This document shows, piece after piece, positions 25,801 to 33,403 of a stretch of 64,000 bases of DNA (position 1 is its first letter; the number at the start of each line of letters is the position of its first letter). The stretch comes from Streptomyces sp. NBC_00663. GTDB lineage: Bacteria; Actinomycetota; Actinomycetes; Streptomycetales; Streptomycetaceae. Made by a program: the position numbers and the translations under genes. The notes beneath the pieces are model-generated. The model saw only the letters and a program-made list of their open reading frames with translations, was not told where the DNA came from and did not search any database. The stretch lies in assembly GCF_036226885.1 (NCBI RefSeq), contig NZ_CP109027.1, positions 6,138,001-6,202,000 on the forward strand. The letters are read 5' to 3'.

Positions 25801-26548
25801 GCGGGGCGAAGTCGCCTTCGAGGGCGTCCACTTCGCATACGGAGACGACGAGGAGGCCATCGGCGGGATCGACCTGCGCATCCCCGCCGGGCAGACCGTC
25901 GCGTTCGTCGGCGAGACCGGCGCCGGAAAGTCGACCGTGGTGAAGCTGGTGGCGCGGTTCTACGACCCGACCGGCGGCCGGGTCACGGTCGACGGCACGG
26001 ATCTGCGGGCCCTCGACCTCACCTCGTACCGGCACCGGCTCGGTGTCGTCCCGCAGGAGGCGTACCTCTTCCAGGGCACCGTCCGCGACGCCATCGCCTA
26101 CGGCCGCCCCGAGGCCACCGACGCCGAGGTGGAGGCGGCGGCCCGCGCGGTCGGCGCGCACGAGATGATCGCCACGCTCGACGGCGGCTACCTCCACGAG
26201 GTCGCCGAACGAGGCCGCAACCTCTCGGCCGGCCAGCGCCAGCTGATCGCGCTGGCCCGCGCGGAACTCGTCGACCCCGACATCCTGCTCCTCGACGAGG
26301 CGACGGCCGCCCTCGACCTGGCCACCGAGGCCCAGGTCAACCAGGCCACCGACCGCCTCGCGGGCCGCCGCACCACCCTCGTGGTCGCCCACCGTCTGAC
26401 CACGGCGGCACGGGCGGACCGGGTGGTGGTCATGGACCACGGACGGGTCGCCGAGGACGGGACGCATGACGAGCTACTCGCCCGCGACGGCCTCTACGCC
26501 GCGTTGTGGCGCACGTTCGTGGGGGAGGACGCCCCGGTGGTCGCGTGA
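22847..26548 (+). CDS. Fused heterodimeric ABC exporter (TMD-NBD-TMD-NBD)
   Basis: The 1233-residue protein is two complete half-exporters in one chain. Half 1: six-helix domain, Walker A GSSGSGKST, signature LSGGQRQR and Walker B LLVLDDATSAVD, about residues 1-590. Half 2: Walker A GETGAGKST, signature LSAGQRQ and Walker B ILLLDEATAALD, about 680-1230. An acidic linker joins them. The first Walker B ends in Asp rather than the catalytic Glu, so site 1 is probably degenerate, as in asymmetric exporters. It likely exports a lipid, drug or peptide. GTG 22847 has GGAGG eight bases upstream; ATG 22784 is an alternative without a ribosome site. Confidence 0.88.
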   Translation: MRQRGWARRLAGYAWRYPKDVVLALGSSLAGMAVMALVPLITKVIIDDVIGDHSRDMAPWAGLLIGSAVFVYVLTYIRRYYGGRLALDVQHDLRTEMYGTITRLDGRRQDELSTGQVVGRATSDLQLIQGLLFMLPMTIGNFALFLISLVVMAWLSIPLTLVALAVAPALAWIAKRSRSKLHPATWYAQAQAAAVAGVVDGAVGGVRVVKGFGQEEQETGKLREVGRRLFAGRLRTIRFNSKYTPALQAVPALGQVAMLALGGWLAVRGHITLGTFVAFSTYLAQLVGPVRMLAMVLTVAQQARAGTERVLELIDTEPSMKDGPKELPADAPATVEFDDVSFGYEDGRPVLDGLSFEIRPGETLAVVGSSGSGKSTVSLLLPRFYDVTHGAVLVGGHDVRELTLDSLRAAIGLVPEDSFLFSDTVRNNIAYGRPEATQEQIETAARAAQADRFISELPEGYDTKVGEHGLTLSGGQRQRVALARAILTDPRLLVLDDATSAVDARVEHEIHEALKQVMEGRTTLLIAHRRSTLNLADRIAVLDQGRLADIGTHAELEKRSALYRRLLTDPDELGGVSPGHAQPLVPAEDTSVRDELDAEFDAERGVTPRLWTGDRERKDAALSGTPATPELLAQVEALPPATDTPDIDEARAVTPEESYGLRRLLGGFGAPLLISLGLVAVDAGMGLLLPILIRHGIDSGVGEMAVGAVWAASLLGLLTVAVQWAAQVGETRMTGRTGERVLYSLRLKIFAQLQRLGLDYYERELTGRIMTRMTTDVDALSTFLQTGLVTAFVSVVTFFGIMVALLVLDVQLALVVFVTLPPLIVATYFFRRASVKAYELARERVSVVNADLQESVAGLRIVQAFRRERDGGARFAERSDSYRQARIRGQWLISVYFPFVQLLSSVAAAAVLIAGAGRIDEATLTTGALVAYLLYIDLFFAPVQQLSQVFDGYQQATVSLGRIQELLQEPTSTKAAKEPLEVLSLRGEVAFEGVHFAYGDDEEAIGGIDLRIPAGQTVAFVGETGAGKSTVVKLVARFYDPTGGRVTVDGTDLRALDLTSYRHRLGVVPQEAYLFQGTVRDAIAYGRPEATDAEVEAAARAVGAHEMIATLDGGYLHEVAERGRNLSAGQRQLIALARAELVDPDILLLDEATAALDLATEAQVNQATDRLAGRRTTLVVAHRLTTAARADRVVVMDHGRVAEDGTHDELLARDGLYAALWRTFVGEDAPVVA

Positions 26549-26640
26549 TGGCCTGATCCCGTGACGGTCGTGCAACCATCCGACATACGTCGTGCGTCCG
26601 TACACCAGTACGCTCATCGCTGGGTACGGGAGGGACGACA

Positions 26641-27045
26641 GTGGACCGAGGGACTGGTGCGATACGGCGGCGGGCCGCGCTCGTGCTCGCCGCGCTGACC
26701 GCTTCCGGGCTGCTCGCGATCGCGGTGCCGGGCCAGGCGCAGGCCGCCTCGGCGGACTCCTGCGAGGGCCGGAAGATCCGCACGTTCACCTTCTCCACCG
26801 GCTCCGTCAAGCTCTACAAGGACGGCGGCTGGCTCTGCGCCATGACCTTCCCGAAGAGCGGCGGCGGCGCCAAGCGCACGATGATGGTCAGCATCCAGGC
26901 GCGCGGCTTCGGGGCCGTCGTCGACAAGGGGAAGTACACGCATCACGCCGGGCCGGTGAAGACGTACGCCGGTACCCGCAAGGTGTGGATCAAGGGCCAG
27001 GTGGGCCGGGGGGCCTACGAGTCCAGCAGCTGGAAGCGGTACTGA
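26641..27045 (+). CDS. Small secreted protein of unknown function
   Basis: The 134-residue protein begins with GTG after GGGAGGG. It carries a signal peptide (IRRRAALVLAALTASGLLAI, cleavage near QAQAA), leaving a mature protein of about 95 residues. The mature part is basic and Gly/Lys-rich with two cysteines (SCEGRK and GGWLCAMTF) that could form a disulphide. I do not recognise a family. It follows the exporter by about 90 bp on the same strand and could be its cargo, but nothing in the sequence shows this. Confidence 0.7.
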   Translation: MDRGTGAIRRRAALVLAALTASGLLAIAVPGQAQAASADSCEGRKIRTFTFSTGSVKLYKDGGWLCAMTFPKSGGGAKRTMMVSIQARGFGAVVDKGKYTHHAGPVKTYAGTRKVWIKGQVGRGAYESSSWKRY

Positions 27046-27046
27046 C

Positions 27047-27085
27047 CGGCCGACTCCGGCGCGCGGCGCGCACCGGAGTCGGCCG
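27047..27085. terminator. Bidirectional terminator between convergent genes
   Basis: A perfect 13-bp stem, CGGCCGACTCCGG with CCGGAGTCGGCCG, encloses a 13-base GC-only loop just after the stop of the small secreted protein gene and just before the S37 peptidase stop, so it can serve both. Confidence 0.8.
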
Positions 27086-27090
27086 CGGTG

Positions 27091-28524
27091 TCACGGACGC
27101 AGTGTGGGCTCGCGCTCCACGTCCCGTACGTCCAGCTTCTTGTCGAACGTCGCGAGCGGCTTCGCCTCGGCGACCGTGGTGGCCGACAGGCCGGCCCAGT
27201 CGAGGATGCGGGCCGTCGCGAAGGCCTTCTGGTCGGCGACCAGTCCGGCCACGTTCGCGCCGTGGTTCATGCCGGGGGCGGTGAGGACGTAGGAGTCCTT
27301 CGCGCCCTTGTCGACGCGGAACCGCTCGCCGCCCCACGGGTCGTTCTGGCCGTAGACGTAGAGCATGTGCCGGGCGTTGTGACGGATCCAGGTGTCGACG
27401 TCCCGCATCGCGTACGGCTGGAACTTCGTCGGGATCTCGCGCGGGACGAAGTTGCGCGGCGGCTGGTAGCCGTAGCGGATGTACTTCTTCTCGATGTACG
27501 GGAAGTGGATGGTGGGGGCGCCGAGTTGGGTGGCCGCCTGGTAGTAGTACGGCGTGTACGGCGTCAGGCCCTGGTCGGTGTAGAAGGAGAACCCGGAGAC
27601 CGTGTCGATGGAGTTCCAGATCTGGTCGTCGGTCGCGGTCTTCGCGTCCGGCGGGATCAGCTCGTCGTCACCGCAGTTGGCCAGCAGGTTGTACTGCCAG
27701 AAGCCCCACACGTAGTCGAGGACGACCGCCTCGTACGCCCGGTCGAGGCCGCCGATGGTGTCGAAGGTGAAGCCCTCCGACTCGGCGTAGGCGGCGTACT
27801 TCCGCTCCAGCGGCTCCCGGCGCACCAGCGCCTCGCGCTGCACGGCGTTCAGCCGGTCGCGGCACTCCTTGGTGCCGACGGACGCGAAGAAGCGGTCGTA
27901 GGCCGAGTCCTCGTCGTTGACGACGTCGTTCGGGGCCACGTAGGCCACCACGCCGTCCATGTCCTTGGGGTAGAAGCGCTCGTAGTAGGTGGCGGTCATG
28001 CCGCCCTTCGAACCGCCGGTGGCGATCCAGTTCTTGGTGTAGACCGTCTTCAGCGCCTTGAAGATACGGTGCTGGTCGCTGGCCGCCTGCCAGATGTCCA
28101 GCTTGCTCCAGTCGGCCGGGTCGGGGCGGGACGGCGTGAAGAAGCGGTACTCCATGGAGACCTGGTTGCCGTCGACGATCTGGGTCGGTTCACGGCGGCT
28201 CGGTGTCGTCGAGACGTTGTAGCCGCCGGTGTAGAACACCGTCGGGCGGCTGACGTCCTTGTGCAGCACGGTGATCCGCTGCTGGAACGTGCCCTTGGAC
28301 GGGTGCCGGTGGTCCACCGGCTGGGTGTAGTTGAGGACGAAGTAGCGGTAACCGGTGTAGGGCTTCTCCTCGATCAGGCTCATGCCGGGTATGGAAAGAA
28401 GCTGGTCCTTGATGTCGGTGCCGGCAGCCGGGGTCGCCGGCTCGGCGGCGGTGGCCGCCCCTGCCGTGCTCAACGTGCCTATGAGCACTGTGAGCGCCAG
28501 CAGCCATCTGAGCGCCTTGCGCAT
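27091..28524 (-). CDS. Secreted S37-family peptidase (prolyl tri/tetrapeptidyl aminopeptidase-like)
   Basis: The 477-residue exported protein has a signal peptide (MRKALRWLLALTVLIGTLST, ending ATAAEP). It resembles the Streptomyces PS-10 / tripeptidyl aminopeptidase family S37 with an alpha/beta-hydrolase core. The nucleophile elbow is ATGGSKGGMTATYYERFYP (Ser about residue 170). A candidate catalytic Asp is in YVYGQNDPWGGERF and a candidate His in APGMNHGANVAGL. It should release tri- or tetrapeptides from extracellular proteins. Length is normal for the family. Confidence 0.87.
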   Translation of the reverse strand: MRKALRWLLALTVLIGTLSTAGAATAAEPATPAAGTDIKDQLLSIPGMSLIEEKPYTGYRYFVLNYTQPVDHRHPSKGTFQQRITVLHKDVSRPTVFYTGGYNVSTTPSRREPTQIVDGNQVSMEYRFFTPSRPDPADWSKLDIWQAASDQHRIFKALKTVYTKNWIATGGSKGGMTATYYERFYPKDMDGVVAYVAPNDVVNDEDSAYDRFFASVGTKECRDRLNAVQREALVRREPLERKYAAYAESEGFTFDTIGGLDRAYEAVVLDYVWGFWQYNLLANCGDDELIPPDAKTATDDQIWNSIDTVSGFSFYTDQGLTPYTPYYYQAATQLGAPTIHFPYIEKKYIRYGYQPPRNFVPREIPTKFQPYAMRDVDTWIRHNARHMLYVYGQNDPWGGERFRVDKGAKDSYVLTAPGMNHGANVAGLVADQKAFATARILDWAGLSATTVAEAKPLATFDKKLDVRDVEREPTLRP

Positions 28525-28604
28525 GCACCCTCCCCTGTGAGACAGATGTGCGAGCGGAAGCTATCGGAGCAACTCCCTTGCGCACCAGGGGAGATCGCGA
28601 AAAG

Positions 28605-29240
28605 TTAGAGCGGCCGGGCGCAGCCGACCGGTTCCCGGCCGCCGAGCTGGACGTAAAGAGCCGTGGACAGCGGGCACCCGCTCCGCTTGCCGACGGCCTT
28701 GGTCACCTTGAACTCCGGCTGCTTCGCGCCCTTCCCGTCACAGGCGGTCTCGCGGACCTGGCCGTCGCCGGAGCTGTAGACGCAGTCCCCGACGATGGTC
28801 CGCGGTCCGCCCCCGCCGCCCGGGTCGCCGGGGTGCGGGGCGGTGAGGTTGCGCATACAGGCGTAGCCCTGCGGGACCTCGCCGTCACCGTCCTCGTCGG
28901 CGGACCGGGCCTGTTCGCTGATGTGCAGCACGAAGTCGGTGGTCCCCGGGCACAGCGGACCGTCCTCGGTCGTGCCGTCGAAGCGCGCCACGACCCGCGC
29001 CGCCGCCCGTTCACCGGTGCAGGGCACCTCGGTGAAGCTGGTGGTGCCGAAGGAGCTGCACTCGTCGACGCCGAGGAACACCGTCCCGTACCCCGAAGGC
29101 CGGGTCGGCGTCACCTCGTCGCTGATGCGGCCGTCGCTCTCGGTGCCGTTGTCCGGCGTGCTCTGGCACCCGGTGAGCAGGGCCGCGAGCAGCGCAGCCA
29201 GCACTGCGCACACCGCCCCCACCGACCGTCTCTCGCGCAT
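28605..29240 (-). CDS. Putative lipoprotein of unknown function
   Basis: The 211-residue protein has a lipoprotein signal: MRERRSVGAVCAVLAALLAA then LLTGC, with the lipid-anchored cysteine at about residue 25. The surface part contains several paired cysteines (VDECSSF, VPCTGER, PLCPGTT, YACMRNL, GDCVYSS, ETACDGK, SGCPLST) suggesting multiple disulphides. Its pattern resembles small actinobacterial envelope lipoproteins of unknown role. ATG 29240 has GGGGGG five bases upstream; the longer frame to 29291 lacks a signal at its start. Confidence 0.7.
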   Translation of the reverse strand: MRERRSVGAVCAVLAALLAALLTGCQSTPDNGTESDGRISDEVTPTRPSGYGTVFLGVDECSSFGTTSFTEVPCTGERAAARVVARFDGTTEDGPLCPGTTDFVLHISEQARSADEDGDGEVPQGYACMRNLTAPHPGDPGGGGGPRTIVGDCVYSSGDGQVRETACDGKGAKQPEFKVTKAVGKRSGCPLSTALYVQLGGREPVGCARPL

Positions 29241-29355
29241 CGCATCCCCCCGGACACCCCGGACCAGCGTGACCCGCCGTGGCGGGCACACGCCAGACGT
29301 GCGGGGTGCTTTGCGCCCTTTGGCGGGCGTGCGCCGGGGGCGTGGCGTACGCGCA

Positions 29356-31134
29356 CTACGCCGGATACGAGAGTCCGTACCCGATCGGATAGAGCACCTG
29401 CGCCGGATCGTCCGCCTTCTGCACCGGCACCGGCAGCTTCCCGCGCGGCGCCACCGCGCCCGCGATCACCCGCGCGGCGGCCCGCAGTTCGACGTCGGTC
29501 CAGGAGTACGACGCCACATAGGCCGGGACGCCGGGCAGTTGGGCCACGTCGTACGGATTGCGGATCGCGATCGCGACCACCGGCTTCCCGGTCGCCAGCA
29601 ACTGCTCGACCAGCGTCTTCTGCGCGGCGCTCAGGTTGTACGTCCCCACGACGACCGCGTCCGCGTCCTGCGCCGCCGCGACCGCCTTGGCGAGGGTGGC
29701 GGCGGAGGGTGCCGTACCCGTCGACAGGGCCGTGGCGGTGAAGCCGAGCTCGGTGAACGCGGTCGCGAGGACCCCGGTGGGCGGCCCGGTGGTGCCGGAC
29801 GGTGAGGCCGGATCGGCGCCGCACACCAGGAGCCTGCGGGGCGACAGCGGCAGCAGGCCGCCCTTGTTGACCAGCAGGGTCGTCGTCCGCTCGGCGATCC
29901 GGTCGGCCTCGGCGAGATGCGCCGGGACGCCCACGGTACGGGTGACACCCGCCTGGCTGACGTACGGCTCCTTGAACAGCCCCAGCTTCGCCTTCAGTCG
30001 CAGCACCCGCAGGATCGACTCGTCGAGCCGCGCCTCGGTCAGCTCCCCGCCCTGGACGGCCTTGAGCACGGCGTTCCAGGCGACGTCGAGGTTCGGCGGG
30101 TTGAGGAGCTGGTCCACCCCGGCCTTCAGCGCGAGCACGGGGACGCGGTCGTCGCCGTATTTCGTGCGTACGCCCTCCATGCCGAGGGAGTCGGTGACGA
30201 TCACGCCGTCGTAGCCCAGCTCCTCGCGCAGGATCCCGTTGAGGATCGGGCGGGACAGGGTGGCGGGGTCGCCGGAGTCGTCGAGGGCCGGGACCATGAG
30301 GTGCGCGGTCATGATCGAGTCGATGCCGGCGGCGATCGCGGCCCGGAACGACGGTGCGTCCAGCCGCTCCCACTGCTCGCGGGTGTGGGTGATGACCGGG
30401 AAGCCGTAGTGGCTGTCGACGGCGGTGTCGCCGTGTCCGGGGAAGTGCTTGGCGGTGGCGGCGACCTGCCGGGAGTGCTGGTACCCGGCGACCTCGGCGG
30501 CGACGAGCCCGGCCACGGCGTGCGGGTCGGCGCCGAAGGAGCGGACGCCGATGACCGGGTTGGCGGGGTTGACGTTGACGTCGGCGACGGGGGAGTAGTT
30601 CTGCCGGATGCCGAGAGCCCTCAGCTCCCGTCCCGCGATACGGCCGAGGGACCGGGCGTCCTTCCGTGAGCCGCCCGCGCCGATCGCCATCGCGCCCGGG
30701 AAGAGCGTGGCGGGCTCGCCGACCCGGCAGACGATGCCGTGCTCCTGGTCGGTGGAGATGAGGACGGGCAGACCGCGCGGCTGGGTGAGGGACGCCTTCT
30801 GGATGCCGTTGGAGAGGTCGGCGATCTGGTGCGGGTCGCGGGTGTTGTGCGCCCAGGTGAAGTAAATGACGCCGCCCACACGGTACTTGGCGATCAGCTC
30901 GGCGGCCGTGCGGACGCCGATCTCCTTGAGGTTGGCGTCGATGTCGGCCTGGTCGGGGGCGGTGGCGGAGTGGCCGTAGACCCGCATCACGAAGAGCTGG
31001 CCGACCTTCTCCGGCAGTGTCATACGGGAGATGAGGGAGCGGAGCTTCTTGTCGTCCGCGTGGGCGGGGCCGGCCATGGCGAGGGTGGCGGCGACTCCCG
31101 CGGTGGCGGCCAGGACGGTACGTCTGGAGGGCAC
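29356..31134 (-). CDS. Twin-arginine exported GH3 beta-N-acetylhexosaminidase (NagZ-like)
   Basis: The 592-residue protein starts at GTG 31134, with AAGGAG five bases upstream, and has a Tat-like signal (PSRRTVLAATAGVAATLAMA). The GH3 barrel holds KHFPGHGDTAVDSHYGFPVI, the His/Asp loop of N-acetylglucosaminidases, and the nucleophile in VIVTDSLGMEGV (Asp at about residue 315). A C-terminal GH3_C domain follows. It probably releases GlcNAc or MurNAc-linked sugars from wall fragments or chitin. An inverted repeat in its promoter region (31166-31202) may be an operator. Confidence 0.88.
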   Translation of the reverse strand: MPSRRTVLAATAGVAATLAMAGPAHADDKKLRSLISRMTLPEKVGQLFVMRVYGHSATAPDQADIDANLKEIGVRTAAELIAKYRVGGVIYFTWAHNTRDPHQIADLSNGIQKASLTQPRGLPVLISTDQEHGIVCRVGEPATLFPGAMAIGAGGSRKDARSLGRIAGRELRALGIRQNYSPVADVNVNPANPVIGVRSFGADPHAVAGLVAAEVAGYQHSRQVAATAKHFPGHGDTAVDSHYGFPVITHTREQWERLDAPSFRAAIAAGIDSIMTAHLMVPALDDSGDPATLSRPILNGILREELGYDGVIVTDSLGMEGVRTKYGDDRVPVLALKAGVDQLLNPPNLDVAWNAVLKAVQGGELTEARLDESILRVLRLKAKLGLFKEPYVSQAGVTRTVGVPAHLAEADRIAERTTTLLVNKGGLLPLSPRRLLVCGADPASPSGTTGPPTGVLATAFTELGFTATALSTGTAPSAATLAKAVAAAQDADAVVVGTYNLSAAQKTLVEQLLATGKPVVAIAIRNPYDVAQLPGVPAYVASYSWTDVELRAAARVIAGAVAPRGKLPVPVQKADDPAQVLYPIGYGLSYPA

Positions 31135-31466
31135 GTGCGCTCCTTCCGGAGGTGATCCGCTGAAGGAAACTTCCGAGGAGTCACCAATATCCGGGAAGTT
31201 TCTGCCAGTCAAGGGAGTGCACAGTAACCCGCGATGGGCTCGGGGCCCGGCAATGAGGGCCGTCATCGGCGCTGTTGGAGGGGGGCGCGCCGATGACGGC
31301 AGGCTGCCGGCCGCGGTACGGCGGAGAGGGTAGGTCAGCGTTCGCAGCCAGCAGCGAGGCCGACACCGCACCACGGTGACTCTCCGACAGCTCGCGGGTT
31401 GGACGAGCGGGGGTGGGGCGGGGTTCCCGGGTCGGGCCCGAATCCCGGAAGTTGGGGAGGCGGGGT
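31135..31466. other. 332-bp intergenic region upstream of the GH3 gene
   Basis: The GH3 promoter should lie here. The only structure I can support is the inverted repeat at 31166-31202. The remainder (31205-31466), up to the 3' end of the LysR gene, is GC-rich with no convincing ORF, RNA gene or terminator. Confidence 0.5.
31166..31202. promoter_or_regulatory. Inverted repeat GAAACTTCC/GGAAGTTTC upstream of the GH3 gene
   Basis: GAAACTTCC (31166-31174) and GGAAGTTTC (31194-31202) are perfect inverted arms 19 bp apart, 32-68 bp upstream of the start codon. Each arm sits in a near-palindromic GGAAACTTCC-like box. This recalls the GGAAA-TTTCC operators used by ROK-type regulators of chitosan and amino-sugar genes in Streptomyces; that comparison is from memory. 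Confidence 0.4.
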
Positions 31467-32384
31467 TCAGCGGGGCGGGTGGGACGCCGTTGTGGTCCAG
31501 TGGCTTTGCAGGGTGCGTACGGTCTCCGTGATCGACGGGCGGCCCGCCGCGCCCGTGCGCCACAGGGCGTACAGCCGCCGTACCGGCGTCGGGTCGAGCT
31601 CCACCTCGACGACCCCGGCCGGCAGGGGGCCGCGGCCGAGGCGGGGGATGAGGCAGATGCCGAGCCCGGCGGCGACGAGCGCGACGAGGGTGGGGTTCTC
31701 GTCGGCCTGGTGGATGATCTCCGGCTCGTGCCCGGCGCCCCGCAGGGTGCGCACCAGCCAGTCGTGGCAGACCCGGCCCGGCGGCTGGCACACCCACCGC
31801 TCCCCGCCGAGGTCCTCGCGCCGCACCCGCTTCCGCTCGGCGAAGGAGTGCCCTTCCGGCACGAGCAGCGTGCACCGGTCCTCGCCGATCACCGCCTGCT
31901 CCACGCCGGGCGGCACCGGCAGCGGCGAGATGTCCCAGTCGTGCACGACGGCCAGGTCCAGCGCGCCCCGCGCGACCAGCCCGACCGACAGATGCGGGTC
32001 GATCTCTGAGAGCCGGACGTCGAGGGCGGGATGCCGGTGGGCGAGGTCGGCCAGCACGCCCGGCAGCAGCCCGCGGGCCGCCGACGCGAACGCGGCCACC
32101 GTCAGCCGTCCCGCGGGGGTGTGGCGGCGCTGCTCGATCCCGGTCTCGGCCCGCTCGACGATCGCCAGCAACTGCTCGGCGGTGTCGACGAGTTGCCGCG
32201 CCTCCGCGGTGAGCCGGACCCCGCGCCCCTCCCGTTCAAGGAGCACGGTCCTGGTCTCCCGCTCCAGCTTGGCGATCTGCTGGGACACGGCGGAGGGCGT
32301 GTAGCCGAGGGCGGCGGCGGCCGCGCCGACGGTGCCGTGCACGGAGACGGCGTGCAGGGCGCGGAGGCGCTGGAGATCGAGCAT
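31467..32384 (-). CDS. LysR-family regulator divergent from an EamA transporter
   Basis: The 305-residue protein has an N-terminal LysR helix-turn-helix (LQRLRALHAVSVHGTVGAAA, ALGYTPSAVSQQIAKLERET) and a substrate-binding domain from about residue 90 (GRLTVAAFASAARGLLPGVL). It is divergent from the transporter gene with about 100 bp between starts, the classic arrangement in which a LysR protein controls its neighbour. The effector is unknown. Confidence 0.88.
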   Translation of the reverse strand: MLDLQRLRALHAVSVHGTVGAAAAALGYTPSAVSQQIAKLERETRTVLLEREGRGVRLTAEARQLVDTAEQLLAIVERAETGIEQRRHTPAGRLTVAAFASAARGLLPGVLADLAHRHPALDVRLSEIDPHLSVGLVARGALDLAVVHDWDISPLPVPPGVEQAVIGEDRCTLLVPEGHSFAERKRVRREDLGGERWVCQPPGRVCHDWLVRTLRGAGHEPEIIHQADENPTLVALVAAGLGICLIPRLGRGPLPAGVVEVELDPTPVRRLYALWRTGAAGRPSITETVRTLQSHWTTTASHPPR

Positions 32385-32484
32385 CCCGGGCTCCCTTTCG
32401 GAGGGGATTCATTAGCCGTGCTTCATCCAACCATGCAGCAATCATCGCTGGTGCTACATGGTCGATGCGGGTGATCCTCGACGC

Positions 32485-33399
32485 ATGCGTCCCGCACACC
32501 TCGCCCTCGCCGTCCTCGTCGCCGCCGTCTGGGGCGTGAACTTCACCGTCATCGAGATCGGCCTCGACCACTTCCCGCCCCTCCTCTTCTCCGCCCTGCG
32601 CTTCCTGGCGGCGGCCCTGCCCGCGGTGTTCTTCGTGGGCCGGCCGAAGGTGGCGTGGAAGTGGATCGTGGCGGTGGGCCTGGTACTGGGGGTCGCGAAG
32701 TTCGGCCTGCTGTTCGTCGCGATGGACGCCGGGATGCCGGCCGGGCTGTCCTCCCTGGTGCTCCAGATCCAGGCGGTGTTCACGGCGGTGATCGCGTTCG
32801 CGGTACTGGGTGAACGCCCCTCGGGCATCAGGGCGTCGGGCATGGCGGTGGCCCTGGCCGGAATCGGCGTCGCCGCCCTCGACGAGGGCACCTCGGGCCC
32901 CCTCGGCGCCTTCGCCCTGTGCGTCGCGGCGGCGGCGTGCTGGGGCGCCTCCAACGTCCTCACCCGCAAGGCGGCACCCCCGGACGCGCTCAACTTCATG
33001 GTGTGGGTGAGCACGGTCCCGGTCCTCCCCCTCCTCGCCCTGTCCCTCCTGACAGAGGGCCCGACCCGGGACTACGACGCGCTCCGCGCCCTCGACTGGC
33101 AGGGCGCCGGCACGGTCGTCTACGTCGCCTGGGTCACCACCGTCTTCGGTTTCGGCGCCTGGGGCTGGCTGCTGCGCCGCCACCCGGCCTCCACGGTCGC
33201 CCCCTTCTCTCTGCTGGTCCCGGTCTTCGGAATGTCCTCGGCGGCCCTGTTCCTGGACGAGGGCGTGAGCGGCCTGCGCTGGTGCGCGGCGGCGCTGCTG
33301 GTGGGAGGGGTGGCGCTGGCGTCGGTGAACGTGCGGCGCCGTCCAGAGGTCCATCCGGTGGACGTCGTGGCGCCGCGGACGACCGGCGTCGGATCATGA
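32485..33399 (+). CDS. EamA/DMT-family exporter
   Basis: The 304-residue protein has ten predicted membrane helices in two EamA repeats: VAAVWGVNFTVIEIGLDHFP opening repeat 1 and AAAACWGASNVLTRKAA opening repeat 2, with PVFGMSSAALFLDEGV at the end. Close relatives export amino acids or metabolites such as O-acetylserine and cysteine. I chose ATG 32485, where the first helix begins directly; an in-frame ATG at 32458 adds a hydrophilic stub. The divergent LysR gene is the likely regulator. Confidence 0.85.
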   Translation: MRPAHLALAVLVAAVWGVNFTVIEIGLDHFPPLLFSALRFLAAALPAVFFVGRPKVAWKWIVAVGLVLGVAKFGLLFVAMDAGMPAGLSSLVLQIQAVFTAVIAFAVLGERPSGIRASGMAVALAGIGVAALDEGTSGPLGAFALCVAAAACWGASNVLTRKAAPPDALNFMVWVSTVPVLPLLALSLLTEGPTRDYDALRALDWQGAGTVVYVAWVTTVFGFGAWGWLLRRHPASTVAPFSLLVPVFGMSSAALFLDEGVSGLRWCAAALLVGGVALASVNVRRRPEVHPVDVVAPRTTGVGS

Positions 33400-33403
33400 G
33401 GGC

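Noticed and set aside
31135..31875. N-terminal extension of the GH3 frame
   Set aside because: The twin-arginine signal at GTG 31134 with a good ribosome site marks the true start; the upstream residues are Arg/Pro-rich noise.
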